Shown one piece after another: positions 1 through 10,005 of a stretch of DNA of 64,000 nt; within the stretch, counting starts at the first letter, position 1, and each line of letters opens with the position of its first letter. The position numbers were made by a program, and so were the translations under genes. The stretch covers positions 434,001 through 498,000 of the forward strand of contig NZ_CABPSK010000004.1 in NCBI RefSeq assembly GCF_902459645.1. Reading direction: 5' to 3'. The notes under the pieces were generated by a model. The model saw nothing but the letters and a program-made list of their open reading frames with translations, did not search any database and was not told the origin of the DNA. This stretch comes from Pandoraea pneumonica (GTDB lineage: Bacteria; Pseudomonadota; Gammaproteobacteria; Burkholderiales; Burkholderiaceae).

Positions 1-1
1 T

Positions 2-970
2 CTCGAATGGCGTGCGATGGAAGTCGCGCGTCAACTGCTCAAGCAGTATGGGCAACAGGGCGGACGCCATCTCGAGCGTTTCGCCTTGGGCCCGAGTCTG
101 GGCCAGTGTTGCGGCGGTGCCGTCACGCTGGCCTTCGAAGTGCTGACCCTCACCGACTTGGCGTGGGTCAGCGCCTTGCATAAGCGGCTGAGCGCAGGCG
201 AATCGAGCCTGCGCAGCGTCGCCTTCGGCGCGCCCGGTGCCAATGCCGTGGCGAGCCAACAGCAAGGCGGCCCGGTGTTGCTGACCGAACTCGATGCAAA
301 CGAGCCGTTGGCACACCCGCACACGCTGACACGCGATGCCGACGACGCCGCGTGCGCTTTTTGGCAAGGCAGCGACGGCTGGCTGTGGTTGAGCGAGCGG
401 CTGGCACCCAGCGACTTTCATATCGTGCTGTTCGGCGCAGGTCATGTCGGCCAAGCCATCGTGCAGGTGCTGTCCACCCTGCCTTGCCGCGTCACGTGGG
501 CCGACGAGCGCCACGAGACCTTCCCCGAAACCGTCCCGCCCAACACCGTCGTCGAATCGACCGATACGCCCGAAGCCGTCGTCGCCGATGCGCCGCCGGG
601 CGCGTACTTCCTGGTGATGACGCACAACCATGCGCTTGACCAGCGGCTGTGCGAAGAGATCTTCAAACGCGAGGATTTCGCGTATTTCGGGCTGATCGGT
701 TCCATGACGAAGCGCCGCCAGTTCGAGCACCGTCTGCGCGACCGGGGCGTGCCGCCCGAGCGTTTCGAGCAGATGATTTGCCCGATTGGTGTGGCTGGCA
801 TCACCGGCAAAGCGCCCGCGACCATTGCCATTGCCGTCGCCGCCCAGTTGCTGCGCGTGCGCGAACAGCAAATGCGCCTGAGCGCGCCAGCGGGCACCAC
901 GGATGACGCTGCGGCGAACCGTAGCGACACCCCCGCCATCAGCCCCGAGCGTGCCGGCGCGTCGATCTGA
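2..970 (+). CDS. xdhC: Xanthine dehydrogenase accessory protein XdhC (5' end cut by window)
   Basis: The frame is already open at the window edge and reads LEWRAMEVARQLL, matching the GGHLEWxAIExAR stretch found well inside XdhC proteins, so the true start lies upstream and the ATG at 17 is internal. XdhC binds the molybdenum cofactor and helps sulfurate and insert it into xanthine dehydrogenase in the cytoplasm. The visible part holds the XdhC/CoxI N-terminal domain and then a Rossmann-like C-terminal domain starting at IVLFGAGHVGQAIVQ (position about 423). The tail after VREQQMRLS is low-complexity and probably unstructured. The next genes are purine deaminases and a purine permease, which fits a purine-to-urate pathway. 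The xdhA and xdhB genes would be expected upstream, outside the window. Confidence 0.93.
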   Translation, partial: LEWRAMEVARQLLKQYGQQGGRHLERFALGPSLGQCCGGAVTLAFEVLTLTDLAWVSALHKRLSAGESSLRSVAFGAPGANAVASQQQGGPVLLTELDANEPLAHPHTLTRDADDAACAFWQGSDGWLWLSERLAPSDFHIVLFGAGHVGQAIVQVLSTLPCRVTWADERHETFPETVPPNTVVESTDTPEAVVADAPPGAYFLVMTHNHALDQRLCEEIFKREDFAYFGLIGSMTKRRQFEHRLRDRGVPPERFEQMICPIGVAGITGKAPATIAIAVAAQLLRVREQQMRLSAPAGTTDDAAANRSDTPAISPERAGASI

Positions 971-1043
971 CTCGCGGCATTTCACCGATTGCCCCGGCTT
1001 ACCTCACGCTTCGCACGCCCGACGCGCGCTCAGACACACGTGA

Positions 1044-2144
<1,101 letters not shown>

Positions 2145-2171
2145 GCGTGTATTAAACGCGCTGCGCTCACC

Positions 2172-2204
2172 AAAAACGCCCGAAACCTTTTCGGGCGTTT
2201 TTTT
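2172..2204 (+). terminator. Rho-independent terminator after the adenine deaminase gene
   Basis: AACGCCCGAAA and TTTCGGGCGTT form a near-perfect stem around a very short loop. It runs straight into a T tract, 27 bases past the stop codon. Confidence 0.9.
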
Positions 2205-2433
2205 ATGGTTTGCACGGGAATATGAGACGTCAATCTGAGAACGAAACTCGCGCCGCGAGAATGTCAGCACGATGTATTAGCCCCGGGTGATGTCCGACAT
2301 TCCGCATAAGGAATATTTTCAACAGATGCGAATGCTATTTTTCGAGCGTGCCCAAATGCGCGCTCTTCGGTGCCCCCACATCGATGCGTCAAAAAAAGCA
2401 CTCGACATCTAAGAACATCGGAGACAACACCCC

Positions 2434-3858
2434 ATGGACTCATCGCTCAGCCCCCCGGCAGGCAGCGCCGCGCCCGAAGCGGCACAAGACACCACGCGCG
2501 TGGCGGGCGCGCAGCCTGCATCGGCACTCGATCGATATTTCGGTATCACGGCACTCGGATCGACTTTCCGTACCGAAGTGATAGCGGGTATCACCACCTT
2601 CCTCGCGGCGATGTACATCATCGTCGTGAACCCGGCCATTCTGTCGAAGACCGGCATGGCCTTCCCGGCAGCGCTCACCGCCACGGTGCTCATCAGCTTC
2701 TTCGGCAGCTGCGCCATGGGCCTGTACGCCCGTAACCCGGTGCTCGTCGCGCCCGGCATGGGCCTGAACGCCCTGTTCGCTTTCACGATGGTGCACGGCG
2801 TCGGCATGCCTTGGCAGACCGCGCTGGGCTGCGTTTTCTGGTCGGGCATTCTGTTCGCGCTGCTCGCCGCACTGAACGTGCGCCGCTTCGTCGTCGAAGC
2901 CATTCCGGCGAACCTGCGCTACGCGATTTCGTGCGGTATCGGCCTGTTCATCACGGTGATCGGTCTGGTCAATGCCAAGCTGGTCGTGAGCGATCCGGTC
3001 ACGGTCGTGCGTCTGGCGCATCTCTCGCCGCCGACGGTCACGTTCCTGATCGGTCTGGCGCTGACCACCGTGCTCGTCGCCCGCCGCGTGAACGGCGCGC
3101 TGATGATCGGTATCGTCGTCACCACGCTGATGGCCATTCCCATCGGCCGCTACTGGGGCGACGGCTCGGCGTATTTCCCGAAGGAAATCGCGACCGCCAC
3201 GCTCGTGAACTTCCAAGGCTTCTTCGCCGCGCCCGACTTCTCCGGCATCGGCCAGCTCGACCTGCTGGGCGCGCTGAAAGTCGCGTACATGCCGTTCATC
3301 TTCGTGATGCTGTTCACCGCGTTCTTTGATACCCTCTCGACCTTCATGAGTATCGCCGAAGCCGGTAACATGAAGGATCGCGACGGCAATCCGCGCAACA
3401 TGCGTCAGGCCATGATCGTCGATTCGTTCTCGGTGCTGATTTCCGGCCCGCTCGGCACGAGCCCGGCCAACGCCTACATCGAATCGGCCGCGGGCATTGC
3501 ACAAGGCGGACGCACGGGCCTGACCGCCGTCGTTTGCGCGCTGATGTTCCTGCCGTTCCTGTTCCTCTCGCCGATGCTCTCGCTGGTGCCGGCCATCGCG
3601 ACCGCCCCGGCGCTGATTCTGGTGGGCGTGTTCATGATGGAATCGGTCGCACGCATCGAATGGCACCGCATGGACGAGGCCATCCCGAGCTTCATCGCGC
3701 TCGTGATGATCCCGATTTCGTACTCGATTACCGACGGCATCGCTTACAGTTTCCTCGCGTTCGTCGTGCTCAAGCTGTTCACCGGGCGCGTCAAGGAAAT
3801 CAAGCCGGCGATGTGGATCGTCGCCGCGCTGGCAGTGCTGCTGCTCACGCAAATGTAA
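2434..3858 (+). CDS. NCS2-family purine permease, AzgA/GhxP-like
   Basis: A 474-residue inner-membrane transporter of the azaguanine-like branch of the nucleobase:cation symporter-2 superfamily. Members import adenine, guanine or hypoxanthine with protons. After a polar N terminus of about 35 residues comes the family opening LDRYFGITALGSTFRTEVIAG. There are then about 12 to 14 hydrophobic segments, with the signature loops NPVLVAPGMGLNA and FFDTLSTFMSIAEAGNM, and GTSPANAYIESAAGIAQGG. A GGAG lies about 10 bases before the ATG. The guanine deaminase gene starts 19 bases after the stop, so the two form an operon in which the permease supplies the deaminase's substrate. Exact base preference cannot be read from the sequence. 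Confidence 0.93.
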   Translation: MDSSLSPPAGSAAPEAAQDTTRVAGAQPASALDRYFGITALGSTFRTEVIAGITTFLAAMYIIVVNPAILSKTGMAFPAALTATVLISFFGSCAMGLYARNPVLVAPGMGLNALFAFTMVHGVGMPWQTALGCVFWSGILFALLAALNVRRFVVEAIPANLRYAISCGIGLFITVIGLVNAKLVVSDPVTVVRLAHLSPPTVTFLIGLALTTVLVARRVNGALMIGIVVTTLMAIPIGRYWGDGSAYFPKEIATATLVNFQGFFAAPDFSGIGQLDLLGALKVAYMPFIFVMLFTAFFDTLSTFMSIAEAGNMKDRDGNPRNMRQAMIVDSFSVLISGPLGTSPANAYIESAAGIAQGGRTGLTAVVCALMFLPFLFLSPMLSLVPAIATAPALILVGVFMMESVARIEWHRMDEAIPSFIALVMIPISYSITDGIAYSFLAFVVLKLFTGRVKEIKPAMWIVAALAVLLLTQM

Positions 3859-3877
3859 CGACATAAGGACCCTGCAA

Positions 3878-5206
3878 ATGTCCACCACGACCCAAGCCTT
3901 GCGCGCCGTACGCGCGCAACTGGTCTACTTCACGCACGACCCGGCACGCGCCTACCTCGATGGCACACCCGGCACTGTGCATCACACCGACGGGCTGATC
4001 GCGTATGAAAACGGCCGCATCACCGCCGTGGGCGACTACGCCAAAGTGGCGCCCACGCTGCCGCCGGGCACGCCCATCGACGATCTGCGCGACAAGCTCA
4101 TCACGCCGGGCTTCATCGATACGCACATCCACTATCCGCAGACGGACATGATCGCGTCGCCGGCCCCCGGCCTGCTGCCTTGGCTCGAGAAGTACACCTT
4201 CCCGACCGAGCGCCGGTTCGAGAACCCGGAATACGCCGCCGATGTCGCCCAGTTCTTCCTCGACGAACTGCTGCGCGGCGGCACCACCACCGCGCTCGTG
4301 TACTGCACCGTGCATCCGGGCTCGGCCGACGCCTTCTTCAAGGCAAGCGATGCGCGCAATCTGCGCATGGTGGCGGGCAAAGTGATGATGGATCGCAACT
4401 GTCCAGAATTCCTGCGCGATACCGCTGAGACCGGCGCGCGCGACAGCGAAGCGCTGATCCAGCGCTGGCACAACCACGGCCGCCAACTGTATGCACTCAC
4501 GCCGCGTTTCGCACCGACGTCGACCGAAGCGCAACTGGGCGTTTGCGGTGAGCTCGCCCAGCAATATCAGGACGTGTTCATTCAAAGCCACGTCGCCGAA
4601 AACACCGACGAAGTCGAATGGGTGCGCTCGCTCTTCCCGGGCCACCGCAGCTACCTCGACGTGTACGACCACTACAAGCTGCTGCGCCGGCGCGCCGTGT
4701 ACGGCCACTGCATCTGGCTCGACGACCACGATCGCCGCCGCATGTTCGAGACCGGCACCGTCGCCGCGCACTGCCCGACGTCCAACCAGTTCCTCGGCAG
4801 CGGGCTGTTCGACTTCGCGTCGGCCGAAGCTACGCGTATGCCGGTGACGCTGGCCACCGACGTAGGCGGCGGCTCCACGTTCTCGATGCTGCAAACGATG
4901 AACGAAGCGCATAAGGTCGCGCGCCTGTCGGGCTACCACCTCACGGCCGAACGCATGTTCTATCTGGCCACCGAAGGGGCCGCGCACGCGCTCGATCTGC
5001 ACGGCACCATCGGCACGCTGGCCGTGGGCGCAGAAGCCGACTTCGTAGTGCTCGATCCGAAAGCCACGCCGCTGCTCGCACGCCGCTCGGCGCTGGCCGA
5101 ATCGCTCGAAGAGTTGCTGTTTGCCTTCGCCATGCTCGGCGACGACCGCGCCATCGCCACCACCTATGCCGCCGGGAAACCGGTGCATCGGCGCACGGCG
5201 CACTGA
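3878..5206 (+). CDS. guaD: Guanine deaminase
   Basis: This 442-residue amidohydrolase turns guanine into xanthine and ammonia in the cytoplasm. The metal-binding GFIDTHIHYPQTD motif is at about residues 84-96 and is the GuaD-specific version of the amidohydrolase HxH site. Later motifs include QSHVAENTDEV, YGHCIWLDD, HCPTSNQFLGSGLF and ATDVGGGSTFSML, the last holding the conserved Asp. The length matches bacterial and animal guanine deaminases. An AAGGA ribosome-binding site lies 8 bases ahead of the ATG. It is co-transcribed with the purine permease upstream, and its xanthine product would go to xanthine dehydrogenase, whose maturation factor opens the window. Confidence 0.95.
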   Translation: MSTTTQALRAVRAQLVYFTHDPARAYLDGTPGTVHHTDGLIAYENGRITAVGDYAKVAPTLPPGTPIDDLRDKLITPGFIDTHIHYPQTDMIASPAPGLLPWLEKYTFPTERRFENPEYAADVAQFFLDELLRGGTTTALVYCTVHPGSADAFFKASDARNLRMVAGKVMMDRNCPEFLRDTAETGARDSEALIQRWHNHGRQLYALTPRFAPTSTEAQLGVCGELAQQYQDVFIQSHVAENTDEVEWVRSLFPGHRSYLDVYDHYKLLRRRAVYGHCIWLDDHDRRRMFETGTVAAHCPTSNQFLGSGLFDFASAEATRMPVTLATDVGGGSTFSMLQTMNEAHKVARLSGYHLTAERMFYLATEGAAHALDLHGTIGTLAVGAEADFVVLDPKATPLLARRSALAESLEELLFAFAMLGDDRAIATTYAAGKPVHRRTAH

Positions 5207-5438
5207 TATCGGCGCGCGGCAGTTTGCGCATCGATGACGTGCATGACTGGGTTGCACTGCTTACGCGTGGGAACGTACGTCGCCGCCTTGGCGCGACGCC
5301 CGTTCCCCCGCGGTCGCCGACCGTGCGCAAGGGGCATGCGGTCGGGGATCTCCTTGGGCGGCTTCGGCCGCCCTTTTTTGCATGGACGAGCCGGTGATTC
5401 AAGCGCGCTAAGAGGCCCCCTCCCGTGCAGGGCTTCAC
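5207..5438 (+). other. Intergenic region after guaD
   Basis: I see no supported gene in this stretch. It contains the terminator at 5356-5379, which probably ends the permease-guaD transcript about 150 bases after the stop, and leads into the promoter of the Mn2+ riboswitch transcript. Confidence 0.6.
5356..5379 (+). terminator. Rho-independent terminator downstream of guaD
   Basis: GGGCGG and CCGCCC pair around a CTTCGG loop and are followed by six T residues. Confidence 0.85.
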
Positions 5439-5466
5439 TTGCGCGTCACGAATCGGATGCTATAAT
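5439..5466 (+). promoter_or_regulatory. Sigma70 promoter of the Mn2+ riboswitch transcript
   Basis: A TTGCGC -35 element and a perfect TATAAT -10 element are 16 bases apart. The predicted start lies just before the riboswitch aptamer. Confidence 0.75.
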
Positions 5467-5477
5467 CCGCTCCGATT

Positions 5478-5605
5478 CATTGGGGAGTAGCCGCCCTATC
5501 GTTCACATTTGGCATCACGTGTACCGATAGGGGCGTACGTCAACAGACTTGGCCGATTCCGGCTATGGCGTGCGCAGCCTAAGGGCCTGGCGAGACCGAT
5601 GACGA
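5478..5605 (+). promoter_or_regulatory. yybP-ykoY manganese riboswitch
   Basis: The transcript begins with TTGGGGAGTAGCCGCC, the invariant 5' part of the yybP-ykoY aptamer also seen ahead of E. coli alx and mntP. CGTCAACAGACTTGGCCG and GGCCTGGCGAGACCGATGAC follow in the places expected of the second arm and closing helix. The family binds Mn2+ and turns on manganese exporters. Here it precedes a TMEM165/GDT1-family membrane protein, a standard target. No T tract follows, so control is probably at translation through the GGAG at 5664-5667. Confidence 0.92.
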
Positions 5606-5677
5606 TGCTTCCGCCAACCGGGCCGGGATGCATTGTCATTGGCTCGCATCAACATGGCCCGGCGGAGAAAAAATAAG

Positions 5678-6235
5678 GTGTCCCCATTCCTCATCTCGAC
5701 CGGCGTCGTCGGTCTCGCCGAAATCGGCGACAAAACCCAACTGCTGGCTCTCGTTCTCGCTGCGCGCTTTAAAAAGCCCGTGCCGATCATTCTTGGCATT
5801 CTCGTCGCCACGCTCGTCAATCACGGCTTTGCCGGTGCGCTCGGTGAATGGCTGTCGACCGCCATCAGCCCGTCGATCATGAAGTGGGCCGTCGTCACGT
5901 CGTTCATCGGCATGGCGATCTGGATTCTGATTCCCGACAAAGTCGACGACGAAGACGCCACCACCAAGCGCAAGCTCGGCGTGTTCGCGTCCACCGTGCT
6001 CACGTTCTTCATCGCTGAAATGGGCGACAAGACGCAGATCGCCACGGTGATGCTCGCCGCGCGCTATCAAGACTTCTTCGGCGTCGTGGCCGGCACCACG
6101 CTCGGCATGATGCTCGCCAACGTGCCCGCCGTGCTCGTGGGTCACAAGTTCTCCGGCCGCCTGCCCACGCGCGCCGTGCACGCTGTGGCCGCCGTCATCT
6201 TCCTGGTGCTCGGCATCATCACGTTGATGCAGTAA
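5678..6235 (+). CDS. TMEM165/GDT1 (UPF0016) family manganese exporter
   Basis: A 185-residue inner-membrane protein with two copies of the family signature, VGLAEIGDKTQLLAL near the N terminus and FIAEMGDKTQIATVML in the second half. Six hydrophobic segments are arranged as two inverted three-helix repeats. UPF0016/GDT1 members export Mn2+ or exchange Ca2+/Mn2+ for protons, with the E-x-G-D-K-T acids forming the site. I chose the GTG at 5678 because GGAG stands 10 bases before it and the product then starts MSPFLISTGVVGLAEIGDK, as relatives do. A longer reading from the TTG at 5633 or ATG at 5654 lacks a ribosome-binding site and adds a basic tail. The riboswitch just upstream supports the manganese role. 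Confidence 0.92.
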   Translation: MSPFLISTGVVGLAEIGDKTQLLALVLAARFKKPVPIILGILVATLVNHGFAGALGEWLSTAISPSIMKWAVVTSFIGMAIWILIPDKVDDEDATTKRKLGVFASTVLTFFIAEMGDKTQIATVMLAARYQDFFGVVAGTTLGMMLANVPAVLVGHKFSGRLPTRAVHAVAAVIFLVLGIITLMQ

Positions 6236-6241
6236 AACAAA

Positions 6242-6296
6242 ACGCCGGACAAGGTGCCGCACCCAGTACCACGGTGCGACGCCCTGCCCGGCGTCT
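6242..6296 (-). terminator. Probable terminator between the convergent GDT1 and DUF4136 genes
   Basis: ACGCCGG pairs with CCGGCGT, and inner arms around GGTGCGAC extend the stem. Read on the minus strand the hairpin ends in TTTTGTTTT, so it probably ends the lipoprotein transcript. Confidence 0.55.
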
Positions 6297-6353
6297 GTAT
6301 GACCGGTCACATGACAGCGCGGCCCATTACTTGCCGCGCTGCCACCTCATCGA

Positions 6354-6965
6354 TCACTTCCCGACTTTCTGCTCCACATTGACCGTACGCCCGCTCGGGA
6401 ACGGCAACTGCTTGAGCGCTGCATCGATCAGGTAAGGCATGGTCGAGGCGAGCGACGTGCCGCCATCGCTGGTTTCGGCCGACACGCGATACACCTCTTT
6501 GCCGCTCGCGCGGTCGGTGAAGCGCAACTGCAAGCCTTTGAGCGCATACGGATAGTCACGCTCGATATAGGCCGGACCCGCGCCCCAATACGGGTTGCCG
6601 TACCAACCCCACGGGCGTCCCCACGGCCCCCACGGTCCCGGGGCGAACATCGGGTCGTAGGCTGGCTCGGCCACCCGCATCATCTGCTGGCTGATGCCGT
6701 AGGTCATCCCCACCAGAAAATGCGCGGACGACGCACTCTGTTCGGAGAAACCGTCACCCGCCAGCCGGTTACGCAGCCACTGTTCGTAGGTTGCGTGCTC
6801 CTGATTGTTCTGCTGCTCCGGGGTACGCGTGAGCGCATACGTGCGCGGCCCGTCAAAACCCGGTGAGTCGCCAAACGCGGTCACCTGGCTCGTGACCGTG
6901 CTGGCACAACCGGCCAGCATCGCGCTGGCAGCGACCAGCGTCGCCATTCCCCATTTTTTCCACAT
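6354..6965 (-). CDS. DUF4136-domain lipoprotein
   Basis: A 203-residue envelope protein. The N terminus is a lipoprotein signal peptide with a hydrophobic run and lipobox LAGC, putting the lipidated Cys at about residue 20. The rest resembles DUF4136: a segment reading YALTRTPEQQNNQEHATYE, a central Pro/Gly/Trp/Tyr-rich linker (GPWGPWGRPWGWYGNPYWG), and a C-terminal beta-rich part that ends in a conserved pattern of predicted strands (LQLRFTDRASGKEVYRV). The role of DUF4136 lipoproteins is not known; they are usually anchored in the outer membrane facing the periplasm. A GGAG lies 9 bases before the ATG. The gene stands alone, convergent with the GDT1 gene and divergent from pepN. Confidence 0.85.
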   Translation of the reverse strand: MWKKWGMATLVAASAMLAGCASTVTSQVTAFGDSPGFDGPRTYALTRTPEQQNNQEHATYEQWLRNRLAGDGFSEQSASSAHFLVGMTYGISQQMMRVAEPAYDPMFAPGPWGPWGRPWGWYGNPYWGAGPAYIERDYPYALKGLQLRFTDRASGKEVYRVSAETSDGGTSLASTMPYLIDAALKQLPFPSGRTVNVEQKVGK

Positions 6966-7178
6966 GATTCACTGCTCCAGAGAAATGCCAAGTACGGCAA
7001 AGCGCGCCCCTCGCGCCGATTTAAGCATAGGACGGCACCTCGTGCACCATCCCGACGCTTTGACGCGCGTGCCGTCACAAAATTCTGCAAATTTGACGGC
7101 TGCACACTGAGGCAACAGCCTGCGCGCGCCAATCCGTTACAATTTGTGAATCCTTGGCCGTCCGCAAAATCACCGTCC

Positions 7179-9890
7179 ATGCTCAGAACCGATATCGCTG
7201 GCCTTATTCAGCGCTCCGACTATACGCCCCCGGCGTACCTGATCGACACCGTCCAACTCGACTTCGACCTCGCTCCCGACGTCACCACCGTGACCAACCG
7301 CATGCGCGTGCATCGCAACCCGGCAAGCGCGGGCGGCGATCTCGAGCTGGCCGGTCAGGGCCTGCAACTGGTGAGCCTCGAAGTCGACGGCAAGCCATGG
7401 ACCGGCTACCGCACCGGCGACGAGACGCTCACCGTCGAGGCACCGCCCGAGGCGTTCGAACTCACGCTCGTCACGCGTTGCTGTCCGCAGGAAAACACGT
7501 CGCTGATGGGCTTGTACGTGTCGGGCGGCAATTTCTTCACCCAATGCGAAGCCGAAGGCTTTCGCAAGATCACGTACTTCCTCGATCGTCCCGATGTCAT
7601 GGCGACGTACACCGTCACGCTGCGCGCCGATCGCGAAGCGTATCCGGTGCTGCTCGCCAACGGCAATCTGATCGACAAGGGCGATCTGCCCGATGGCCGT
7701 CACTTCGCAATCTGGGACGACCCGTTCAAGAAGCCGAGCTATCTGTTCGCGCTCGTCGCGGGACGCCTCGTGTGCCGCGAAGCGCGCATCGTCGCGGGCG
7801 ACGGCCGCGAGAAGCTGTTGCAGGTCTGGGTCCAGCCGCAGGACCTCGATAAGACCGAACACGCGATGGACTCGCTCATCAATTCCATTCGCTGGGACGA
7901 AACGCGCTTTGGCCGCGTGCTCGATCTCGACCGCTTCATGATCGTCGCCGTGAGCGACTTCAACATGGGCGCGATGGAAAACAAGGGTCTGAACATCTTC
8001 AACACGAAGTACGTGCTGGCCGATGCCGCCACGGCGACGGACGACGACTTCGGCAACATCGAAGCCGTGGTCGGTCACGAGTACTTCCACAACTGGACCG
8101 GCAACCGCGTGACCTGCCGCGACTGGTTCCAGTTGAGTCTCAAAGAAGGGCTGACGGTTTTCCGCGATCAGGAATTCTCGGCCGACATGATGGGCTCGGA
8201 TTCGGGCCGTGCCGTCAAGCGTATCGACGACGTACGCGTGCTGCGTCAAGCGCAGTTCCCCGAGGACGCTGGCCCGATGGCTCACCCGGTGCGCCCCGAG
8301 AGCTACGTCGAGATCAACAATTTCTACACCGTCACCGTCTACGAGAAAGGCGCCGAAGTCGTGCGCATGTATCAGACGCTGCTCGGCCGCGACGGCTTCC
8401 GCAAGGGCATGGATCTGTACTTCGAGCGTCATGACGGCCAAGCCGTGACGTGCGACGACTTCCGCGCCGCCATGGCCGATGCCAATCAGCGCGACCTGAC
8501 GCAATTCGGCCGCTGGTACAGCCAGGCGGGTACGCCGCGTGTCATCGTCGATGCCTCGTACGACGAAGCCGCCCGCACCTATACGCTCACGCTCACGCAG
8601 CGTTGCCCGAAGGTCGGCGTGGAGTTGCACGACACCGCCCTCGTCAAACAGCCGTTCCATATTCCGTTTGCGGTCGGCCTGCTCGACCGCGATGGGCGCG
8701 ACATGTCGCTGCGCTTGGCTGGGGAACCTGCCGATGCACCGGCCGCGACCACGCGCGTGCTCGACTTCACGCAGGAACATCAGAGCTTCACGTTCGTAGA
8801 CGTCGACCACTCACCGATGCCCTCGCTGCTGCGCGGCTTCTCGGCGCCGGTGATCGTGGAGCACGAATACACCATCGACGAACTCGCGTTCCTGATGGCG
8901 CACGACAGCGATCCGTTCAACCGCTGGGAGGCCGGTCAGCGCCTCGCCACGCGTCAGTTGCTGGCGCTGGTCGAATCGATTCAGATGGGCCAATTGCCGA
9001 GCGTCGATAGCTACGTGCTCGAAGCCTTCCGTCAGGTGCTGCGCGACGAAACGCTCGATCCGGCCTTCCGTGCGCAAGCCCTTACGCTGCCCGCCGAGTC
9101 GTACCTTGGCGAGCAGATGGCGGAAATCGACCCGGCGGCCATCCATGCTGCGCGTCAGTATCTGCGTCAGCGTCTGGCCGCTTCGCTGCATACCGAATGG
9201 CTGGCCGCGTACCACAATCACCGCGTGCCGGGCCCGTACCGCCCGGATGCCGCGTCGGCAGGCGAGCGCGCGCTGAAGAACCTGGCGCTGTCGTATTTGA
9301 TGGAGTTGTCGGACGCCGGTGTCGCCCAAACCGCCCGCACGCAGTACGACACCGCCGATAACATGACGGACCGTTTCGCGGCCCTCACGGCGCTTGTGCA
9401 ACGCGGCGGTGCTGCCCGCGACGGCGACGCCGCGCATGGCCAGAACCACGCCGCGCAGGCGCTCGACGACTTCTATCAGCGCTTTGAACACGAAGCCCTC
9501 GCCATCGACAAGTGGTTCGCCTTGCAGGCGATGCAACGCGGCGACGGCAGCCATTGTGTGATCGATGCGGTGCGCGCGCTCATGCGTCACCCGGCGTTCA
9601 CGATCAAGAACCCGAACCGCGCCCGCTCGCTGATCTTCAGCTTCTGTAGCGGCAACCCGGCGCAGTTCCACGCTGCCGACGGCTCCGGCTATCAGTTCTG
9701 GGCGGAACAAGTGCTCTCGCTTGACGCGTTGAACCCGCAGGTGGCTGCCCGCCTTGCCCGTGTGCTCGACCGCTGGCGCAAGTACACGCCGACGCTGCGC
9801 GATCACATGCGCAACGCGTTGCAGCAAGTGGCCGCGCATAACGCGTTGTCGAAAGACGTGCGCGAGATCGTCGAGAAAGCGCTGGCGTAA
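7179..9890 (+). CDS. pepN: Aminopeptidase N
   Basis: A 903-residue M1-family zinc aminopeptidase that trims N-terminal residues from peptides in the cytoplasm. The substrate-anchoring GAMENKGLNIF motif lies at about residue 265. The zinc site HEYFHNWTGNR, with the third ligand Glu in LKEGLTVFRDQEF, follows about 35 residues on. Length and the four-domain order (beta sandwich, thermolysin-like, small beta, helical superhelix) match E. coli PepN. I chose the ATG at 7179, giving MLRTDIAGLIQRSDYTPP, over an in-frame GTG at 7146, because family members begin shortly before the YxxPxYxI stretch. The gene looks like a single transcription unit with a strong terminator directly after it. Confidence 0.95.
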   Translation: MLRTDIAGLIQRSDYTPPAYLIDTVQLDFDLAPDVTTVTNRMRVHRNPASAGGDLELAGQGLQLVSLEVDGKPWTGYRTGDETLTVEAPPEAFELTLVTRCCPQENTSLMGLYVSGGNFFTQCEAEGFRKITYFLDRPDVMATYTVTLRADREAYPVLLANGNLIDKGDLPDGRHFAIWDDPFKKPSYLFALVAGRLVCREARIVAGDGREKLLQVWVQPQDLDKTEHAMDSLINSIRWDETRFGRVLDLDRFMIVAVSDFNMGAMENKGLNIFNTKYVLADAATATDDDFGNIEAVVGHEYFHNWTGNRVTCRDWFQLSLKEGLTVFRDQEFSADMMGSDSGRAVKRIDDVRVLRQAQFPEDAGPMAHPVRPESYVEINNFYTVTVYEKGAEVVRMYQTLLGRDGFRKGMDLYFERHDGQAVTCDDFRAAMADANQRDLTQFGRWYSQAGTPRVIVDASYDEAARTYTLTLTQRCPKVGVELHDTALVKQPFHIPFAVGLLDRDGRDMSLRLAGEPADAPAATTRVLDFTQEHQSFTFVDVDHSPMPSLLRGFSAPVIVEHEYTIDELAFLMAHDSDPFNRWEAGQRLATRQLLALVESIQMGQLPSVDSYVLEAFRQVLRDETLDPAFRAQALTLPAESYLGEQMAEIDPAAIHAARQYLRQRLAASLHTEWLAAYHNHRVPGPYRPDAASAGERALKNLALSYLMELSDAGVAQTARTQYDTADNMTDRFAALTALVQRGGAARDGDAAHGQNHAAQALDDFYQRFEHEALAIDKWFALQAMQRGDGSHCVIDAVRALMRHPAFTIKNPNRARSLIFSFCSGNPAQFHAADGSGYQFWAEQVLSLDALNPQVAARLARVLDRWRKYTPTLRDHMRNALQQVAAHNALSKDVREIVEKALA

Positions 9891-9929
9891 TGGCTAGCTA
9901 AGCGCACCAGCGTGACAGCAGTGACAAAA

Positions 9930-9964
9930 AAAGGCGATGCGAGAAATACGCATCGCCTTTTTTC
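9930..9964 (+). terminator. Rho-independent terminator after pepN
   Basis: AAGGCGATGC and GCATCGCCTT pair around a short loop and run into a T tract. The flanking A tract could let it serve the minus strand as well. Confidence 0.9.
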
Positions 9965-10005
9965 ATGGCTGCCGGTAGCGCCGGCGCGCGGGGTTTATAG
10001 AGAAA

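Noticed and set aside
2440-3888. Long open frame on the minus strand across the purine permease gene
   Set aside because: It lies entirely antisense to a clear permease, is rich in Arg, His, Asp and Glu, and has no family resemblance. The GC-rich codon pattern of the real gene explains it.
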